Shown here one piece after another: positions 34,577-43,368 of a stretch of 64,000 nt of DNA. The stretch's first letter is position 1. Every line of letters starts with the position of its first letter. The notes beneath the pieces were generated by a model, which ran no database searches, was not told where the DNA came from, and saw only the letters and a program-made list of their open reading frames with translations. Position numbers and translations under genes: made by a program. Source of the stretch: Tolypothrix campylonemoides VB511288. Its GTDB lineage: Bacteria; Cyanobacteriota; Cyanobacteriia; Cyanobacteriales; Nostocaceae. The DNA lies in the NCBI GenBank assembly GCA_000828075.3, contig JXCB02000033.1, positions 86,320 through 150,319 of the forward strand, given 5' to 3'.

Positions 34577-37414
34577 ATGAAACTGGATAAAATGTTCCAA
34601 AGTTTACTACTGACAAGCGCAGCTATTGTTTTTATCATCACTCCTGCTCAAGGTGAGGAAGTCCCAGAGGATGTACAAGGTAAATCTTCTGTAACCCCAA
34701 CTAAACCCACATCCCATGACACAGGTAAAATTACGGACAAGGGATTAGCAATCACCCAATCCTCAAGATTTGCCCCTAAATCCAAAAAAACTCAACTTTC
34801 AAGTTCTGTTACCTCAGTCAACTCACTCGGTCCGACCAAAAAGATTCTTCAACTCAGTGAGATTGAACATTTTTCCAAAAGTGCGGAACTACTCGTACAG
34901 TCACCAACACCAACCCCAACCAATCCCCCGAACCCAGAACAAACAAGTGGGGAGCAAGTTGTACCAATTACGGGAGTTAAGGCAAATGCCACCACTAAAG
35001 GTGTGGAGGTGATTTTACAGACATCCAAAGGGGAACAACTGCAAGTCTCAAATCGCAGTGCTGGTAATAATTTTATTGCTGATATATCTGGGGCACAACT
35101 GCGCTTACCGTCAGGCGAGGCTTTTACATTTCGTTCTGAAAAACCACTTGCGGGAATTACTGAGATAACAGTTACGAATGTTGATGCTAATACTGTACGG
35201 GTAACGGTGGTAGGTGAGAAGGCTTTGCCGACAGTTGAATTATTTGATGATAATGCGGGGCTGGTTTTTGGTATAACTTCTGCTGCGACAGCAATGCAGT
35301 CACCACAACAGCCGGAAACACCGCAAGCCGAAGAGAAGCCAGCAAGTGAAACGCCGCAAGACAAACCCCTTAACTCACAGCAGGATGAGCCGATTGAGTT
35401 AGTGGTAACGGGTGATCTTGATGGTTATCGCGTGCCTAATGCAACGGTTGGGACAAGAACTGATACACCGTTACGTGATATTCCCCAGTCAATCCAAGTC
35501 ATTCCCCAACAAGTTATCCAAGAGCAGCAAGCAAATCGTCTAACAGAGGTATTAAAAAACGCGCCTGGTGTCGTGCAAGGAGATAGAACCCCTCGTGATC
35601 CTCTCAATCTCTTCAAAATTCGGGGATTTACTGCTACTGGAGATATTCTAGTCAATGGCATAAAAGACCGTTCATTTTCAAATCTAGGGTTTGGCTCAAA
35701 TATTGAGCGGGTTGAAGTTCTCAAAGGGCCTGCTTCGGTTCTGTTCGGTCAAGGTGGACTCGGTGGTAGCGTCAATTTGGTAACGAAACAGCCATTGCGT
35801 GACCCTCTTTACTCCGTGGAAGCTTCTGCTGGTAGCTACAATTTTTATCGCGGCGCAATTGATTTATCCGGTCCATTGAATGACAGTAAAACGGTGTTGT
35901 ATCGCTTGAATGCTTCTGCTGAAACGACCGAAAGCTTTATTGATTTCTATGAGCAACAGCAATATTTAATTGCACCTGCTTTAACTTTTCAAATAGGTGA
36001 CAGAACAAAGCTGACTTTGGAAGCAGACTATTCCCGCGCAGACGGACCCTATGATTTTGGGATACCAGCAGAAGGAAGCGTACTGTTTAACCCTAATGGC
36101 AAAATTCCTCGTAACCGTTTTGTTAGTGAGCCTGACTTTAATGACACCTCTCAGAGCGTATTTCGTGTTAGCTATGATTTTGAACATGGCTTTAGCGATA
36201 ACTGGCGAGTGCGGAGCTTTTTCCGGGCTTCTTTGTTTCAATTAAGGCGAGATTTGGTGGCTCCTACGACATGGGAAAGGGGGAGTTTGCGTAATTTAAA
36301 TAGAGTGGCTGAGGATTTTGACTACGATGAAAATATTTATAATCTAGACAATTTTGTTGTCGGTAAGTTTGCAACAGGTAGTATCAAGCATGAACTAGTA
36401 GCTGGATTTAATCTACTCAAAATTGATACTGATATTACAGGTATCTCTAAGTCCATTACCCCTCTTGATGTCTTTAACCCCAGGTATGGGGCTACTCCAA
36501 CAGGTAATAATCCAACTAGTAATACTAAGAACACGATACAACAATTAGGTTTGTATCTTCAGGATCAAATTACCCTGGTAGAAAACTTAAAACTGCTTTT
36601 GGGTGGACGCTTTGATATTGCCAATCAAAAGTTTGAGAATCTACTGAACTCAACAGATGACTTTAAGCAGACCGAAGCTTTTAGCCCTCGTGTTGGCATT
36701 GTTTACCAACCCATTCAACCGATCTCACTCTACGCCAGCTATAGCCGTTCATTTAATCAGGGGGTATCTACATTCAGTGCAGCGCCACCTGAACCAGAAC
36801 GAGGAACACAGTATGAAGTTGGTGTCAAGGCTGATTTGACTGACCGATTAGCTGCAACACTGGCATTTTATGACTTAACTCGTTCTAATCTGCCAACAGC
36901 GGATCCAAATGATCCAAGTTCAACCCGAACTATTCAGATTGGAGAACAGCGAAGTCGAGGAATTGAGTTTGATATTTCTGGTGAAATCTTGCCGGGATGG
37001 AACATTATTGCTGGCTATGCTTTGACCGATACGGAAGTAACACGAGATAACAACACTTTTGTTGTTGGTAATCAACGGCTTAGTTTTGTTGGTAATGAAC
37101 TAAATAATGTGCCGAGACACGCGCTTAACCTATGGACAACTTATGAAATTCAATCCGGTAGTCTACAAGGATTAGGCTTTGGTTTAGGAGTTTTTTACTA
37201 CGGAGAACGGCAGGCTAACTTAGAGAACACGGTTGAGTTACCTGGTTATACACGTACAGATGCAACTGTTTTTTATAAACGGGACAATTTCCGGGCTGCG
37301 ATCAATATCAGAAATTTGTTCGACGTTGATTATTTTGTCTCTGCACAAAACCGAAATCGTATTATACCTGGCGACCCGTTGACAGTAGTCGGAACTATTT
37401 CCTGGCAGTTTTAA
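34577..37414 (+). CDS. TonB-dependent siderophore receptor with AMIN domain
   Basis: About 945 residues. An N-terminal signal peptide (MKLDKMFQSLLLTSAAIVF, ending near ITPAQG) is followed by a Pro/Thr-rich linker, an AMIN domain (about 130-235), a plug domain (about 285-405: DIPQSIQVIPQQV, LKGPASVLFGQGGLGGSVNLVTK) and a 22-strand-type outer-membrane barrel ending in aromatic TISWQF. The AMIN extension is usual in cyanobacterial siderophore receptors and may hold the protein to peptidoglycan. It would import ferric siderophores in a TonB-dependent way. ATG 34577 follows GGGG; a GTG at 34565 is also possible. It is divergent from the lipopeptide cluster and followed by the binding protein. Confidence 0.93.
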   Translation: MKLDKMFQSLLLTSAAIVFIITPAQGEEVPEDVQGKSSVTPTKPTSHDTGKITDKGLAITQSSRFAPKSKKTQLSSSVTSVNSLGPTKKILQLSEIEHFSKSAELLVQSPTPTPTNPPNPEQTSGEQVVPITGVKANATTKGVEVILQTSKGEQLQVSNRSAGNNFIADISGAQLRLPSGEAFTFRSEKPLAGITEITVTNVDANTVRVTVVGEKALPTVELFDDNAGLVFGITSAATAMQSPQQPETPQAEEKPASETPQDKPLNSQQDEPIELVVTGDLDGYRVPNATVGTRTDTPLRDIPQSIQVIPQQVIQEQQANRLTEVLKNAPGVVQGDRTPRDPLNLFKIRGFTATGDILVNGIKDRSFSNLGFGSNIERVEVLKGPASVLFGQGGLGGSVNLVTKQPLRDPLYSVEASAGSYNFYRGAIDLSGPLNDSKTVLYRLNASAETTESFIDFYEQQQYLIAPALTFQIGDRTKLTLEADYSRADGPYDFGIPAEGSVLFNPNGKIPRNRFVSEPDFNDTSQSVFRVSYDFEHGFSDNWRVRSFFRASLFQLRRDLVAPTTWERGSLRNLNRVAEDFDYDENIYNLDNFVVGKFATGSIKHELVAGFNLLKIDTDITGISKSITPLDVFNPRYGATPTGNNPTSNTKNTIQQLGLYLQDQITLVENLKLLLGGRFDIANQKFENLLNSTDDFKQTEAFSPRVGIVYQPIQPISLYASYSRSFNQGVSTFSAAPPEPERGTQYEVGVKADLTDRLAATLAFYDLTRSNLPTADPNDPSSTRTIQIGEQRSRGIEFDISGEILPGWNIIAGYALTDTEVTRDNNTFVVGNQRLSFVGNELNNVPRHALNLWTTYEIQSGSLQGLGFGLGVFYYGERQANLENTVELPGYTRTDATVFYKRDNFRAAINIRNLFDVDYFVSAQNRNRIIPGDPLTVVGTISWQF

Positions 37415-37516
37415 GTAGCCATCATGAACTGCGTACAGCAGGACATATGAAAATTTTTTTCTTCTGCGTTCTGCGTTCTGAGTTCTGAGTTCTATTTTCA
37501 AGTCAGTTACATACCC

Positions 37517-38509
37517 ATGAGAATATCTTTACGTTGGTTTAGTTATCTATTGTTTTTGGGAGTCTTGACGTTTACATTTGTTTCAGGTTGTAGCACAAAT
37601 ATGAATCGCAGTGTTACAACCCCCAAACAGCCAGTGGAAGATTGCCGAGTTGTGCAACATGCGATGGGTAAAACGTGCATTCCTCGCAATCCTCAACGAG
37701 TTGTGACTCTGTGGATAGGTACTTTGGCTAATAGCCTAGCATTGGGTATCAAACCTGTTGGTTCTGTATACATTCTAGGTCAACCTCTCCAACAATATCT
37801 TCGAGGTAAAGTCGATGGAGTTGAACCTGTTGGAAGCCTAACTGAACCAAACTTAGAAAAGATTTTGTTACTTAAACCTGATTTAATTCTATCGAACACT
37901 CGGTTGCAGAATATCTATAAGCAGCTATCTTACATTGCGCCCACTGTCGTATTGAATCTTCCTACTCCACCTGCTCCTTGGAAGCAAAACTTGGAAGATC
38001 TTGCCAAGACAATGGATAAGGAACAGGTTAATCAACAATTGATTGACCAATATTGGCAGAAGATTGAAAAACTCAAGCAAGCGTTGGGCGTTGGCGTAGC
38101 CTCTCCAAAGGAGAATCGGCGTCGTCAAATTCAAGTGTCAATTGCTACTGTATCTCCAAACTATGAAATTTGGGCTTATGGAGAAAAGCATCCTGTTGGC
38201 TCAGTTATAAATGATATTGGATTGCCACGCCCACCAGCACAAAGGGGAAATTTTTACTTTATAGATAATATTTCTGAAGAACATTTATCTGATATTGATG
38301 GTGATGTACTCTTCTTTTTATCCTGGGGAGGAAAGGATGCTAACGAGGTTTTAAAGAAGCTCCAACAAAAACCTCTATGGCGACAACTCCAAGTGGTTCA
38401 ACAGAATCGGGTCTATTTTGTAGACGCTGCACATTGGCATGGTCAAGATATCTTAGCCATGAATGCAGTTCTTGATGACTTATTTAAATACCTCGTAAAC
38501 CCGCCCTAA
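37517..38509 (+). CDS. Iron-siderophore ABC transporter substrate-binding lipoprotein (FecB/FhuD-like)
   Basis: 330 residues with a lipoprotein signal (hydrophobic stretch then VSGC lipobox at Cys 25) and a periplasmic binding protein fold of the FecB type: NPQRVVTLWIGTLANSLALGIKPVG, EPNLEKILLLKPDLIL and a C-terminal HWHGQDILAMNAVLDDL. It would bind ferric siderophore after the TonB receptor has imported it. It lies 102 bp after the receptor, so they probably share a transcript. The permease and ATPase genes are not nearby. A dispersed repeat (38087-38120) is inserted in frame as LGVGVASPKENRR in the hinge region. Confidence 0.92.
   Translation: MRISLRWFSYLLFLGVLTFTFVSGCSTNMNRSVTTPKQPVEDCRVVQHAMGKTCIPRNPQRVVTLWIGTLANSLALGIKPVGSVYILGQPLQQYLRGKVDGVEPVGSLTEPNLEKILLLKPDLILSNTRLQNIYKQLSYIAPTVVLNLPTPPAPWKQNLEDLAKTMDKEQVNQQLIDQYWQKIEKLKQALGVGVASPKENRRRQIQVSIATVSPNYEIWAYGEKHPVGSVINDIGLPRPPAQRGNFYFIDNISEEHLSDIDGDVLFFLSWGGKDANEVLKKLQQKPLWRQLQVVQQNRVYFVDAAHWHGQDILAMNAVLDDLFKYLVNPP
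38087..38120. repeat. Dispersed repeat inserted in frame in fecB-like gene
   Basis: GGCGTTGGCGTAGCCTCTCC followed by AAAGGAGAATCGGC matches the GCGTAGCCTCTCC...GGAGAA repeat style seen at 16132 and in the intergenic repeat cluster at 42770. It encodes GVGVASPKENRR. Confidence 0.6.
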
Positions 38510-38741
38510 AACTATGCCCAAACCTAGTACTTGAATGCTACTGAGAAACTATACAGCTAGCGCAACTGTTATAAAATTATTGCAACTTATTTTTTTATTA
38601 CTCTTCAATTATGAGTTCATTATATTACAATACGGTTCAGATAAGATTGTTTGCAGGCAGGATCGCCTATGTGAGACGTAGCATGCACTTTCATTACACG
38701 CGTGGAATTGTCACAAATAACCCTTAACTCAACGGTATTGC

Positions 38742-38840
38742 ATTATATTATCTTTCGCTAATTTCCACTGAAATAAGAATAAATGCTATTAATTCTCCTG
38801 TGTCCTCGAGAATATCTTTGAGTGTGACTAAGTGGTGCGA
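38742..38840. repeat. Repeat B, copy 2 (orphan receptor promoter)
   Basis: Nearly identical to 34461-34559, including the GAGAAT/ATTCTC-type inverted repeat (first arm AGAAT here). No receptor follows. The match to receptor-internal DNA just after it suggests a deleted second receptor gene. Confidence 0.75.
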
Positions 38841-38896
38841 TCGCCTCGTGATCCTCTGAGAGATGGAGCGAACTCTAGTCTAAACAGAAGGTCTAA

Positions 38897-38980
38897 GGCA
38901 CTCCCCTATGAATACAGAAGCCCAGCCTTCAGGCGTTCGGGCAGCGTGCTGCCAGGCATAGCCAAGGCTGGGTAGTTCAC
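38897..38980 (+). mobile_element. Remnant of IS200/IS605-type right end
   Basis: CTCCCCTATGAATACAGAAG, then a hairpin with arms CCCAGCCTT (38921-38929) and AAGGCTGGG (38964-38972), then TAGTTCAC. This order resembles the right end of IS605/TnpB elements in cyanobacteria, where the hairpin serves transposase binding and the 3' end of the guide RNA. No transposase or tnpB is adjacent. The hairpin loop has a GCAGCGTGCTGC palindrome inserted. Confidence 0.45.
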
Positions 38981-39085
38981 CCTTCATCTGTTGCAACGTG
39001 ACGTCAGCCATATTCTGGCGAAGGAGCGCCTCTATTCTTTCTTGTTAAAACCAAGCCAATTTTGAGAATATTTACTATCTGAAAG

Positions 39086-39694
39086 TTAAGAGAATTGAGC
39101 GAATCGGTCGGAGGGTATGATAGCAGTATCAAATTTATCCAAACCCATTTGGCGACATAAAGGGAGAAATTTTCCATAGTGAGTTGATGCATAACGACCA
39201 ACCAAACACCCAGCGGACCACCTTCCCACTTTATCTGGTGCAGAAGCATCTGAGGAATCTCCTGTGGTATGTTGATTCACACAAAAGTCATCCCCTTCGA
39301 CTTTTGCATCGCCTACTCGAATACCATCTTCATTACCGTCACGATACCCGATAATCGTCCCACACTGCACAAGCGCTAATTGTCTGTAGTGGTATCCAAA
39401 TTGCCACGCATCAAGGAATTGAACATCATTAGCAATCCTAAAAGCGCCTTTTGGGTTCATCCGGTTGTAGGTATAGTAAGCACCAGGTTCACAAGTCGCT
39501 TCACAAGAAAGCAATATCTCACCTTTATCAGATATCACAATACGAACATCATCCCACTCGTCCAATTTGCCTTGTGTTGGTTGCCAAGTATCGGCGTTTG
39601 CATCTTCTAAATAAACAATATTCAAAGGACGAATTCTCCACCCTTTTGATTTCATATAACGAATCATTTTTCTTCCAAGTTCAGAACAAACCAT
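39086..39694 (-). CDS. Uncharacterised protein with C-terminal SAGC motif
   Basis: 202 residues, no signal peptide. The C-terminal half contains DDFCVNQHTTGDSSDASAPD followed by VGRWSAGCLVGRY. A His followed later by S-x-GC recalls the catalytic His/Cys layout of YkuD-like L,D-transpeptidases and related phage wall enzymes, but the match is loose and the function is not established. It is the last gene of a tight four-gene unit and starts 2 bp after the preceding stop. A link to the cell wall would fit the membrane and coiled-coil partner. Confidence 0.55.
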   Translation of the reverse strand: MVCSELGRKMIRYMKSKGWRIRPLNIVYLEDANADTWQPTQGKLDEWDDVRIVISDKGEILLSCEATCEPGAYYTYNRMNPKGAFRIANDVQFLDAWQFGYHYRQLALVQCGTIIGYRDGNEDGIRVGDAKVEGDDFCVNQHTTGDSSDASAPDKVGRWSAGCLVGRYASTHYGKFLPLCRQMGLDKFDTAIIPSDRFAQFS

Positions 39695-39696
39695 AT

Positions 39697-40290
39697 TTAC
39701 TCCTCATCAACATTCAAATGTTTCAAACCTTGTTCTAGTCTAGATATCCGATAGAGAGTTTCGTCAGACTTAGTTAAAAGCTTGACAGCAGCCCCAATTT
39801 CATACAATTTATCTTCCATAAAAGAAAGCCTTTTTTGTGCTCCTGTATGTAGATCTAAATCTGCGTGTTTTTCCAATTGCAGCCTGATAGAATAAACTTC
39901 TCTCTCTATCATTCCGTGTTTTTCTGCAAGACTATCAGCAGTCAATCTTAATCTTTCTGACAATCGGTCAGTTAGCATTTTTCCCTCATCAATTTCCCTC
40001 AGAATTTCGTCTTTAATAGCGTGCTGCCTAACATCTCTAATTCCAATGTCGGCAAGCTTTATCTGTTGAAATGCAAATACACCACTGATGCCTGAAACAG
40101 CTAACCCAAACAAAGTGATAAAATCCAAACTTCCAATTTTAGGAAGATGAATATGCAGATTCATCTCTATGAAAAGTTGGTGGAGACCAACAGCTATACT
40201 ACTAATAGTAACAGCTAAAAATATAGTTCCCTTATAGGTTACTTCGCTTTCCGAGTAAAGCTTATCAAGCTTCTGCTTCATTGAATTCAA
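39697..40290 (-). CDS. Membrane-anchored coiled-coil protein
   Basis: 197 residues. Two hydrophobic segments, about 22-40 (GTIFLAVTISSIAVGLHQLF) and 55-72 (LDFITLFGLAVSGISGVF), suggest a short hairpin in the membrane. The rest is a long charged heptad region (about 85-195) predicted as coiled coil. No known family was recognised. It overlaps the end of the FHA gene by about 25 bp, so the two are probably translationally coupled. Confidence 0.65.
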   Translation of the reverse strand: MNSMKQKLDKLYSESEVTYKGTIFLAVTISSIAVGLHQLFIEMNLHIHLPKIGSLDFITLFGLAVSGISGVFAFQQIKLADIGIRDVRQHAIKDEILREIDEGKMLTDRLSERLRLTADSLAEKHGMIEREVYSIRLQLEKHADLDLHTGAQKRLSFMEDKLYEIGAAVKLLTKSDETLYRISRLEQGLKHLNVDEE

Positions 40291-40657
40291 ACCCCAAAGT
40301 TTCTTCGTGACTTGTTGGTTGTTCTACAATAAATTGAATACAGGGAACATTTTTATTTTTAGCAAAATAAATTATGTCACCTGTTTTTAATCGAGTTGGT
40401 TTATCTATTCTGTTTCCATTTAAAAAAGTTCCTCCAGTACTTGCATTTCTTAGAGGAATTCCATCCCAAAGGGTGTAACAGTAACCTTCAGCAGTTTCCT
40501 GAAGTATTAATGTACAGTGAAATCTTGATATAAAATTTGCATTTATACAGATATCACAACTAGAATTCCTACCAATTATGTATTTTTGTAGGTTTAACTT
40601 AATTGTCCGAATAGTTCCATTCAAGTCCGTTAGAAGTAAATAGAAATCATTTGTCAT
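40265..40657 (-). CDS. FHA-domain protein
   Basis: About 130 residues from MTNDFYLLLTDLNG. It is a single forkhead-associated domain with YIIGRNSSCDI, ISRFHCTLI and GGTFLNGNRI, which contain the phosphothreonine-binding Arg, Ser and His/Asn positions. FHA domains bind phosphothreonine peptides, so a Ser/Thr kinase target is likely; no kinase gene is in the window. An upstream in-frame extension to 40789 lacks family similarity and overlaps the small membrane gene, whose stop at 40647 overlaps the chosen ATG at 40657. Confidence 0.85.
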   Translation of the reverse strand: MTNDFYLLLTDLNGTIRTIKLNLQKYIIGRNSSCDICINANFISRFHCTLILQETAEGYCYTLWDGIPLRNASTGGTFLNGNRIDKPTRLKTGDIIYFAKNKNVPCIQFIVEQPTSHEETLGFEFNEAEA

Positions 40658-40817
40658 CTTTAGATTCACTAGGAGATGGTAACCAATAAGCAATCGTACT
40701 TGTAACGCCTCCCCAATAAAGCGCTTCACTTTTAGGATTGGAGAGTAATTGCAGCATACAAAATCCAAGAACGGCGATACTAACCCCACCTTGCATTATC
40801 AATTTGAACTTGTTCAT
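40647..40817 (-). CDS. Small membrane protein (56 aa)
   Basis: Encodes MNKFKLIMQGGVSIAVLGFC and on to YWGGVTSTIAYWLPSPSESKDDK. It has two hydrophobic segments split by a short polar turn and a charged tail, a holin-like layout, though no such function is shown. It is shorter than typical ORF cut-offs. Its last 11 bases overlap the FHA start, and codon use looks normal, which supports real coding. It is the first gene of the four-gene cassette. Confidence 0.65.
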   Translation of the reverse strand: MNKFKLIMQGGVSIAVLGFCMLQLLSNPKSEALYWGGVTSTIAYWLPSPSESKDDK

Positions 40818-40985
40818 AGATTGTTGAATTGATAATTAATACCTTTATAATTCCCATAAAAAATGTTTGCCATATGAAATGACAAACAATATCTTGTAGA
40901 TTTCATTCATGAATTATTTCAACTGCATAATTGCAGTATTACAAACATTTAGCTAGAGATAAGAATCTCTTAAAACTGAAAAAAT

Positions 40986-41852
40986 TTAAGGTTTCTTGTC
41001 CACGGTTTGAACATGAAACCTTTCTTTAAGAAGAGCGATCGCATCCTCTAAACACTCCTCTGGTAAGCGAACCACTAACGCAACGAGTTTTTCTCTTGCA
41101 GATGGTTGCTTTGCAATAGTAAGAGAAGGAGTAGGAGTAGGAGTAGCAGAAGAATTCACGTCGCCAAGTTCAGATTTAAAGAATGGATAAATATCACCAC
41201 TTGCAGTGCGACATTGATAACAATCACCTGTCTTGACTTCAACAACTTCTACAATTTGTCCGTGATAAGGTAACTCTGGACAATTTACCTTAAACTTCTG
41301 CTGTTGGTTTTGATTATGTCTACTACTACCAATATTAGTGGTGTTTTGGCTGTAGGTTTTCCCGTTGCGGGTAACCATACGTGTGTGACAGAGTTCAATT
41401 TCACCATTCTCCTCAAGCTTTTTTCGCCAAGCACGAATAGTTCCCTCATCCACACCGCAATGTTCAGCTATTTGTACGTTACTCTTGCTTACAGCATAAG
41501 GATGTTTGAGCGCTCCTATGATTGCTCGCTGCTTATCAGCATTACTTCGCTTCAAAGCTTTATGCTGATTCACGGAGTAACTATGCCATTTAGCATCTTC
41601 AAGCGTTCCGGAGCGAATCTCAACAAGAATTTTAGACTCACCCAACTCTTCTAGAGCAGCATCGCGGTGATATCCATCTGTTAACCAGTAAGACTCACCA
41701 TCATAGTAAACTAAAGCAGGTTCAAACCGAGCGCCCTTTTTCCAGTCACGAACCAAATCTTCAATATGTTCTGGATCCAGTTTCTCTCTTGGTTGTGTTC
41801 CACCGTCTCTTCTGAGTAGCTTTCTATCAATTTCAACCAAATGAACTTCCAT
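40986..41852 (-). CDS. ParB/Srx-like nuclease-fold protein with HTH
   Basis: About 288 residues. The N-terminal ParB-like domain (about 1-95) has PREKLDPEHIEDLVRDWKKG and the motif LTDGYHRDAALEELG. A helix-turn-helix follows (NVQIAEHCGVDEGTIRAWRKKL, about 130-155). The C-terminal part has a small beta-domain (YHGQIVEVVEVKTGDCYQCR) and a short helical tail. Such proteins are often plasmid- or phage-linked DNA-binding regulators; no parA is present, so chromosome or plasmid partition is unlikely from this gene alone. It overlaps the sigma factor gene's end by about 20 bp. Confidence 0.8.
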   Translation of the reverse strand: MEVHLVEIDRKLLRRDGGTQPREKLDPEHIEDLVRDWKKGARFEPALVYYDGESYWLTDGYHRDAALEELGESKILVEIRSGTLEDAKWHSYSVNQHKALKRSNADKQRAIIGALKHPYAVSKSNVQIAEHCGVDEGTIRAWRKKLEENGEIELCHTRMVTRNGKTYSQNTTNIGSSRHNQNQQQKFKVNCPELPYHGQIVEVVEVKTGDCYQCRTASGDIYPFFKSELGDVNSSATPTPTPSLTIAKQPSAREKLVALVVRLPEECLEDAIALLKERFHVQTVDKKP

Positions 41853-42552
41853 AAAGCGCACTTAATGATGAGTTCAAAATAAAAATTGCTTCCTGTATTA
41901 ATGCTTGAGTTTCTGCGGTTGAAATTTTTAACACTTTAGCGACTTCAACAACTTCCTTATTCAAAAGATAGCGCTCTCGAATCACAAGCCTATGCTTAGG
42001 ATGAAGTTTTGCGATCGCTTCATAAAGCAGCTGAGTTGATTCCTCTTGGGTTATTGCTTCCGAATCTTCAATCAGAGGTTCATAAGGTAACTCATCCCAG
42101 CTTACGGTTAAGCGCCGCGAAACGGTGAGTTTTAGGGATTCCCACTCTTGAGCGCTGATTCCGAGTTTAGCAGCGACATCGACTTCATTAACCTGTCTTC
42201 CTAAAGCAATAAACTGCTTTCTTAACCGCCTGATCTTACTTAGCTTTTCTATTGAAGAACGAGGAATTTTTAACTGTGATGCATTATCCCGCAAGTAGTG
42301 CTGAATTTCACCTTGGATATAAGGAACAGCGAAAGAACTAAAAGCATTTCCAAGTTGTGACTCAAAGCGCTCAACGGCTTTAAGAAGTCCAAGAAACCCT
42401 ATTTGATATAAGTCTTCGTAGCTTTCGTTACATTTGTTAACCCAACGATGCACAATTTTATGAACTAATTTGCTGTGGGTTTGGGCAATCTGATTACGTC
42501 TTTGAAGTTCAATTGCGGGACTAACTTTAGTCCTGCTTTTTTCTTTAACCAT
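41833..42552 (-). CDS. RNA polymerase sigma factor, SigF-like (group 3)
   Basis: About 240 residues from MVKEKSRTK. Region 2 has EDLYQIGFLGLLKAVERFE and SFAVPYIQGEIQHYLRD. Region 3 has QVNEVDVAAKLGISAQEW. Region 4 has LHPKHRLVIRERYLLNKEVVEVAKVLKIST. Region 1 is absent, as in group 3 sigma factors of the SigF/B type used for stress or motility genes in cyanobacteria. Its stop overlaps the ParB-like gene, so the two are co-expressed. No anti-sigma factor is nearby. The upstream 1-kb region is repeat-rich. Confidence 0.9.
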   Translation of the reverse strand: MVKEKSRTKVSPAIELQRRNQIAQTHSKLVHKIVHRWVNKCNESYEDLYQIGFLGLLKAVERFESQLGNAFSSFAVPYIQGEIQHYLRDNASQLKIPRSSIEKLSKIRRLRKQFIALGRQVNEVDVAAKLGISAQEWESLKLTVSRRLTVSWDELPYEPLIEDSEAITQEESTQLLYEAIAKLHPKHRLVIRERYLLNKEVVEVAKVLKISTAETQALIQEAIFILNSSLSALYGSSFG

Positions 42553-42769
42553 AAAACTACTGTACAAAATTTTCTAAAAATATGAATAGCGCATAACGCA
42601 CTGAGTCGGTAACTCGGGAAATACGGAAGCAGTGCTTTAGAGCTGCTTCATGCCAATTCGGGAATTCTGCGGAGTAAATTACTTTAAAACTTACGTAAAC
42701 TTTAGGAATTTTTCGCATTTTAGCGTACATGCAGCGCGTTTCAGGTGTCTATGTACGATAAAATACGCG

Positions 42770-42980
42770 CTCCCTTTAGGTACGCGCTTGGCGGTAGCCT
42801 GCGGCACGCCCTTCTCCTGACGGAGACGCTACGCGTTGGCGTAGCCTGCGCTGTGCGCTTACGGGTATGCCTCCAGCACGGCAAAGCCGTTCGCGCAGCG
42901 TGCGCGAAGCGCTTACGCAGTCGCCTACAGAGGGAAACCCTCCTGCAGCGGTGAGACAGCGCTGCGCGTCTACGATAATT
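42770..42980. repeat. Cluster of GC-rich palindromic dispersed repeats
   Basis: Tandem and nested inverted units (GCGTAGC, GCGCTTACG, GCAAAGCCG, GTTCGCGCAGCG) form dense potential hairpins. The base composition differs sharply from the AT-rich flanks. ORFs in this stretch on both strands are frame accidents of the repeats. Confidence 0.7.
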
Positions 42981-43335
42981 CTCACAGTTCCTGCACGGAT
43001 TGCTATACAATCCCGTATAAACTTGTGGGAGTCTTAAAAACTCTTCCTAGCTGCATCCTCGGAACTTCCGAAGATGCAAAATTTTCCTTTAATCACAGTA
43101 GACTTGGTGCAAAAGCCATAAAAAGATATTTAAGACCACAGATACACACAGATTAATACAGATATCACGATTCTTACTTGCATAGAATACACGCGCACGC
43201 CCCTACAAATAATCTGTATGGCATCGGGAGCAGCTCAATCTATGCAAAAACACAAACACCCGCACCCTGGAAGCCCTTGGGTGGGAGAAAAGTGCCATAG
43301 CGTTGCTCGAAAATGCAGAAAGTCGATCTGACACA

Positions 43336-43368
43336 AAAACCTGAGCCAAAACAATTGACTCAGGTTTT
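43336..43368. terminator. Bidirectional terminator-like hairpin
   Basis: Perfect 10-bp arms AAAACCTGAG (43336-43345) and CTCAGGTTTT (43359-43368) with a 13-nt loop. The T-run at the right and A-run at the left make it terminator-like in both directions. It is not next to a well-supported gene. Confidence 0.5.

Larger units (their letters stand above)
38510..39085. other. Intergenic region with repeats A and B, copies 2
   Basis: No gene is seen. It has repeat A copy 2 (38524-38610), about 130 bp of unrelated DNA, repeat B copy 2 (38742-38840), then CCTCGTGATCCTCT (38844-38857). That 14-mer also occurs inside the receptor's plug-coding region at 35591-35604. An IS200/IS605-like end follows. 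Confidence 0.6.

Noticed and set aside
42741-43010. Overlapping ORFs of 69-89 codons on both strands
   Set aside because: They are open only because the GC-rich palindromic repeats lack stops; no family likeness or ribosome sites.
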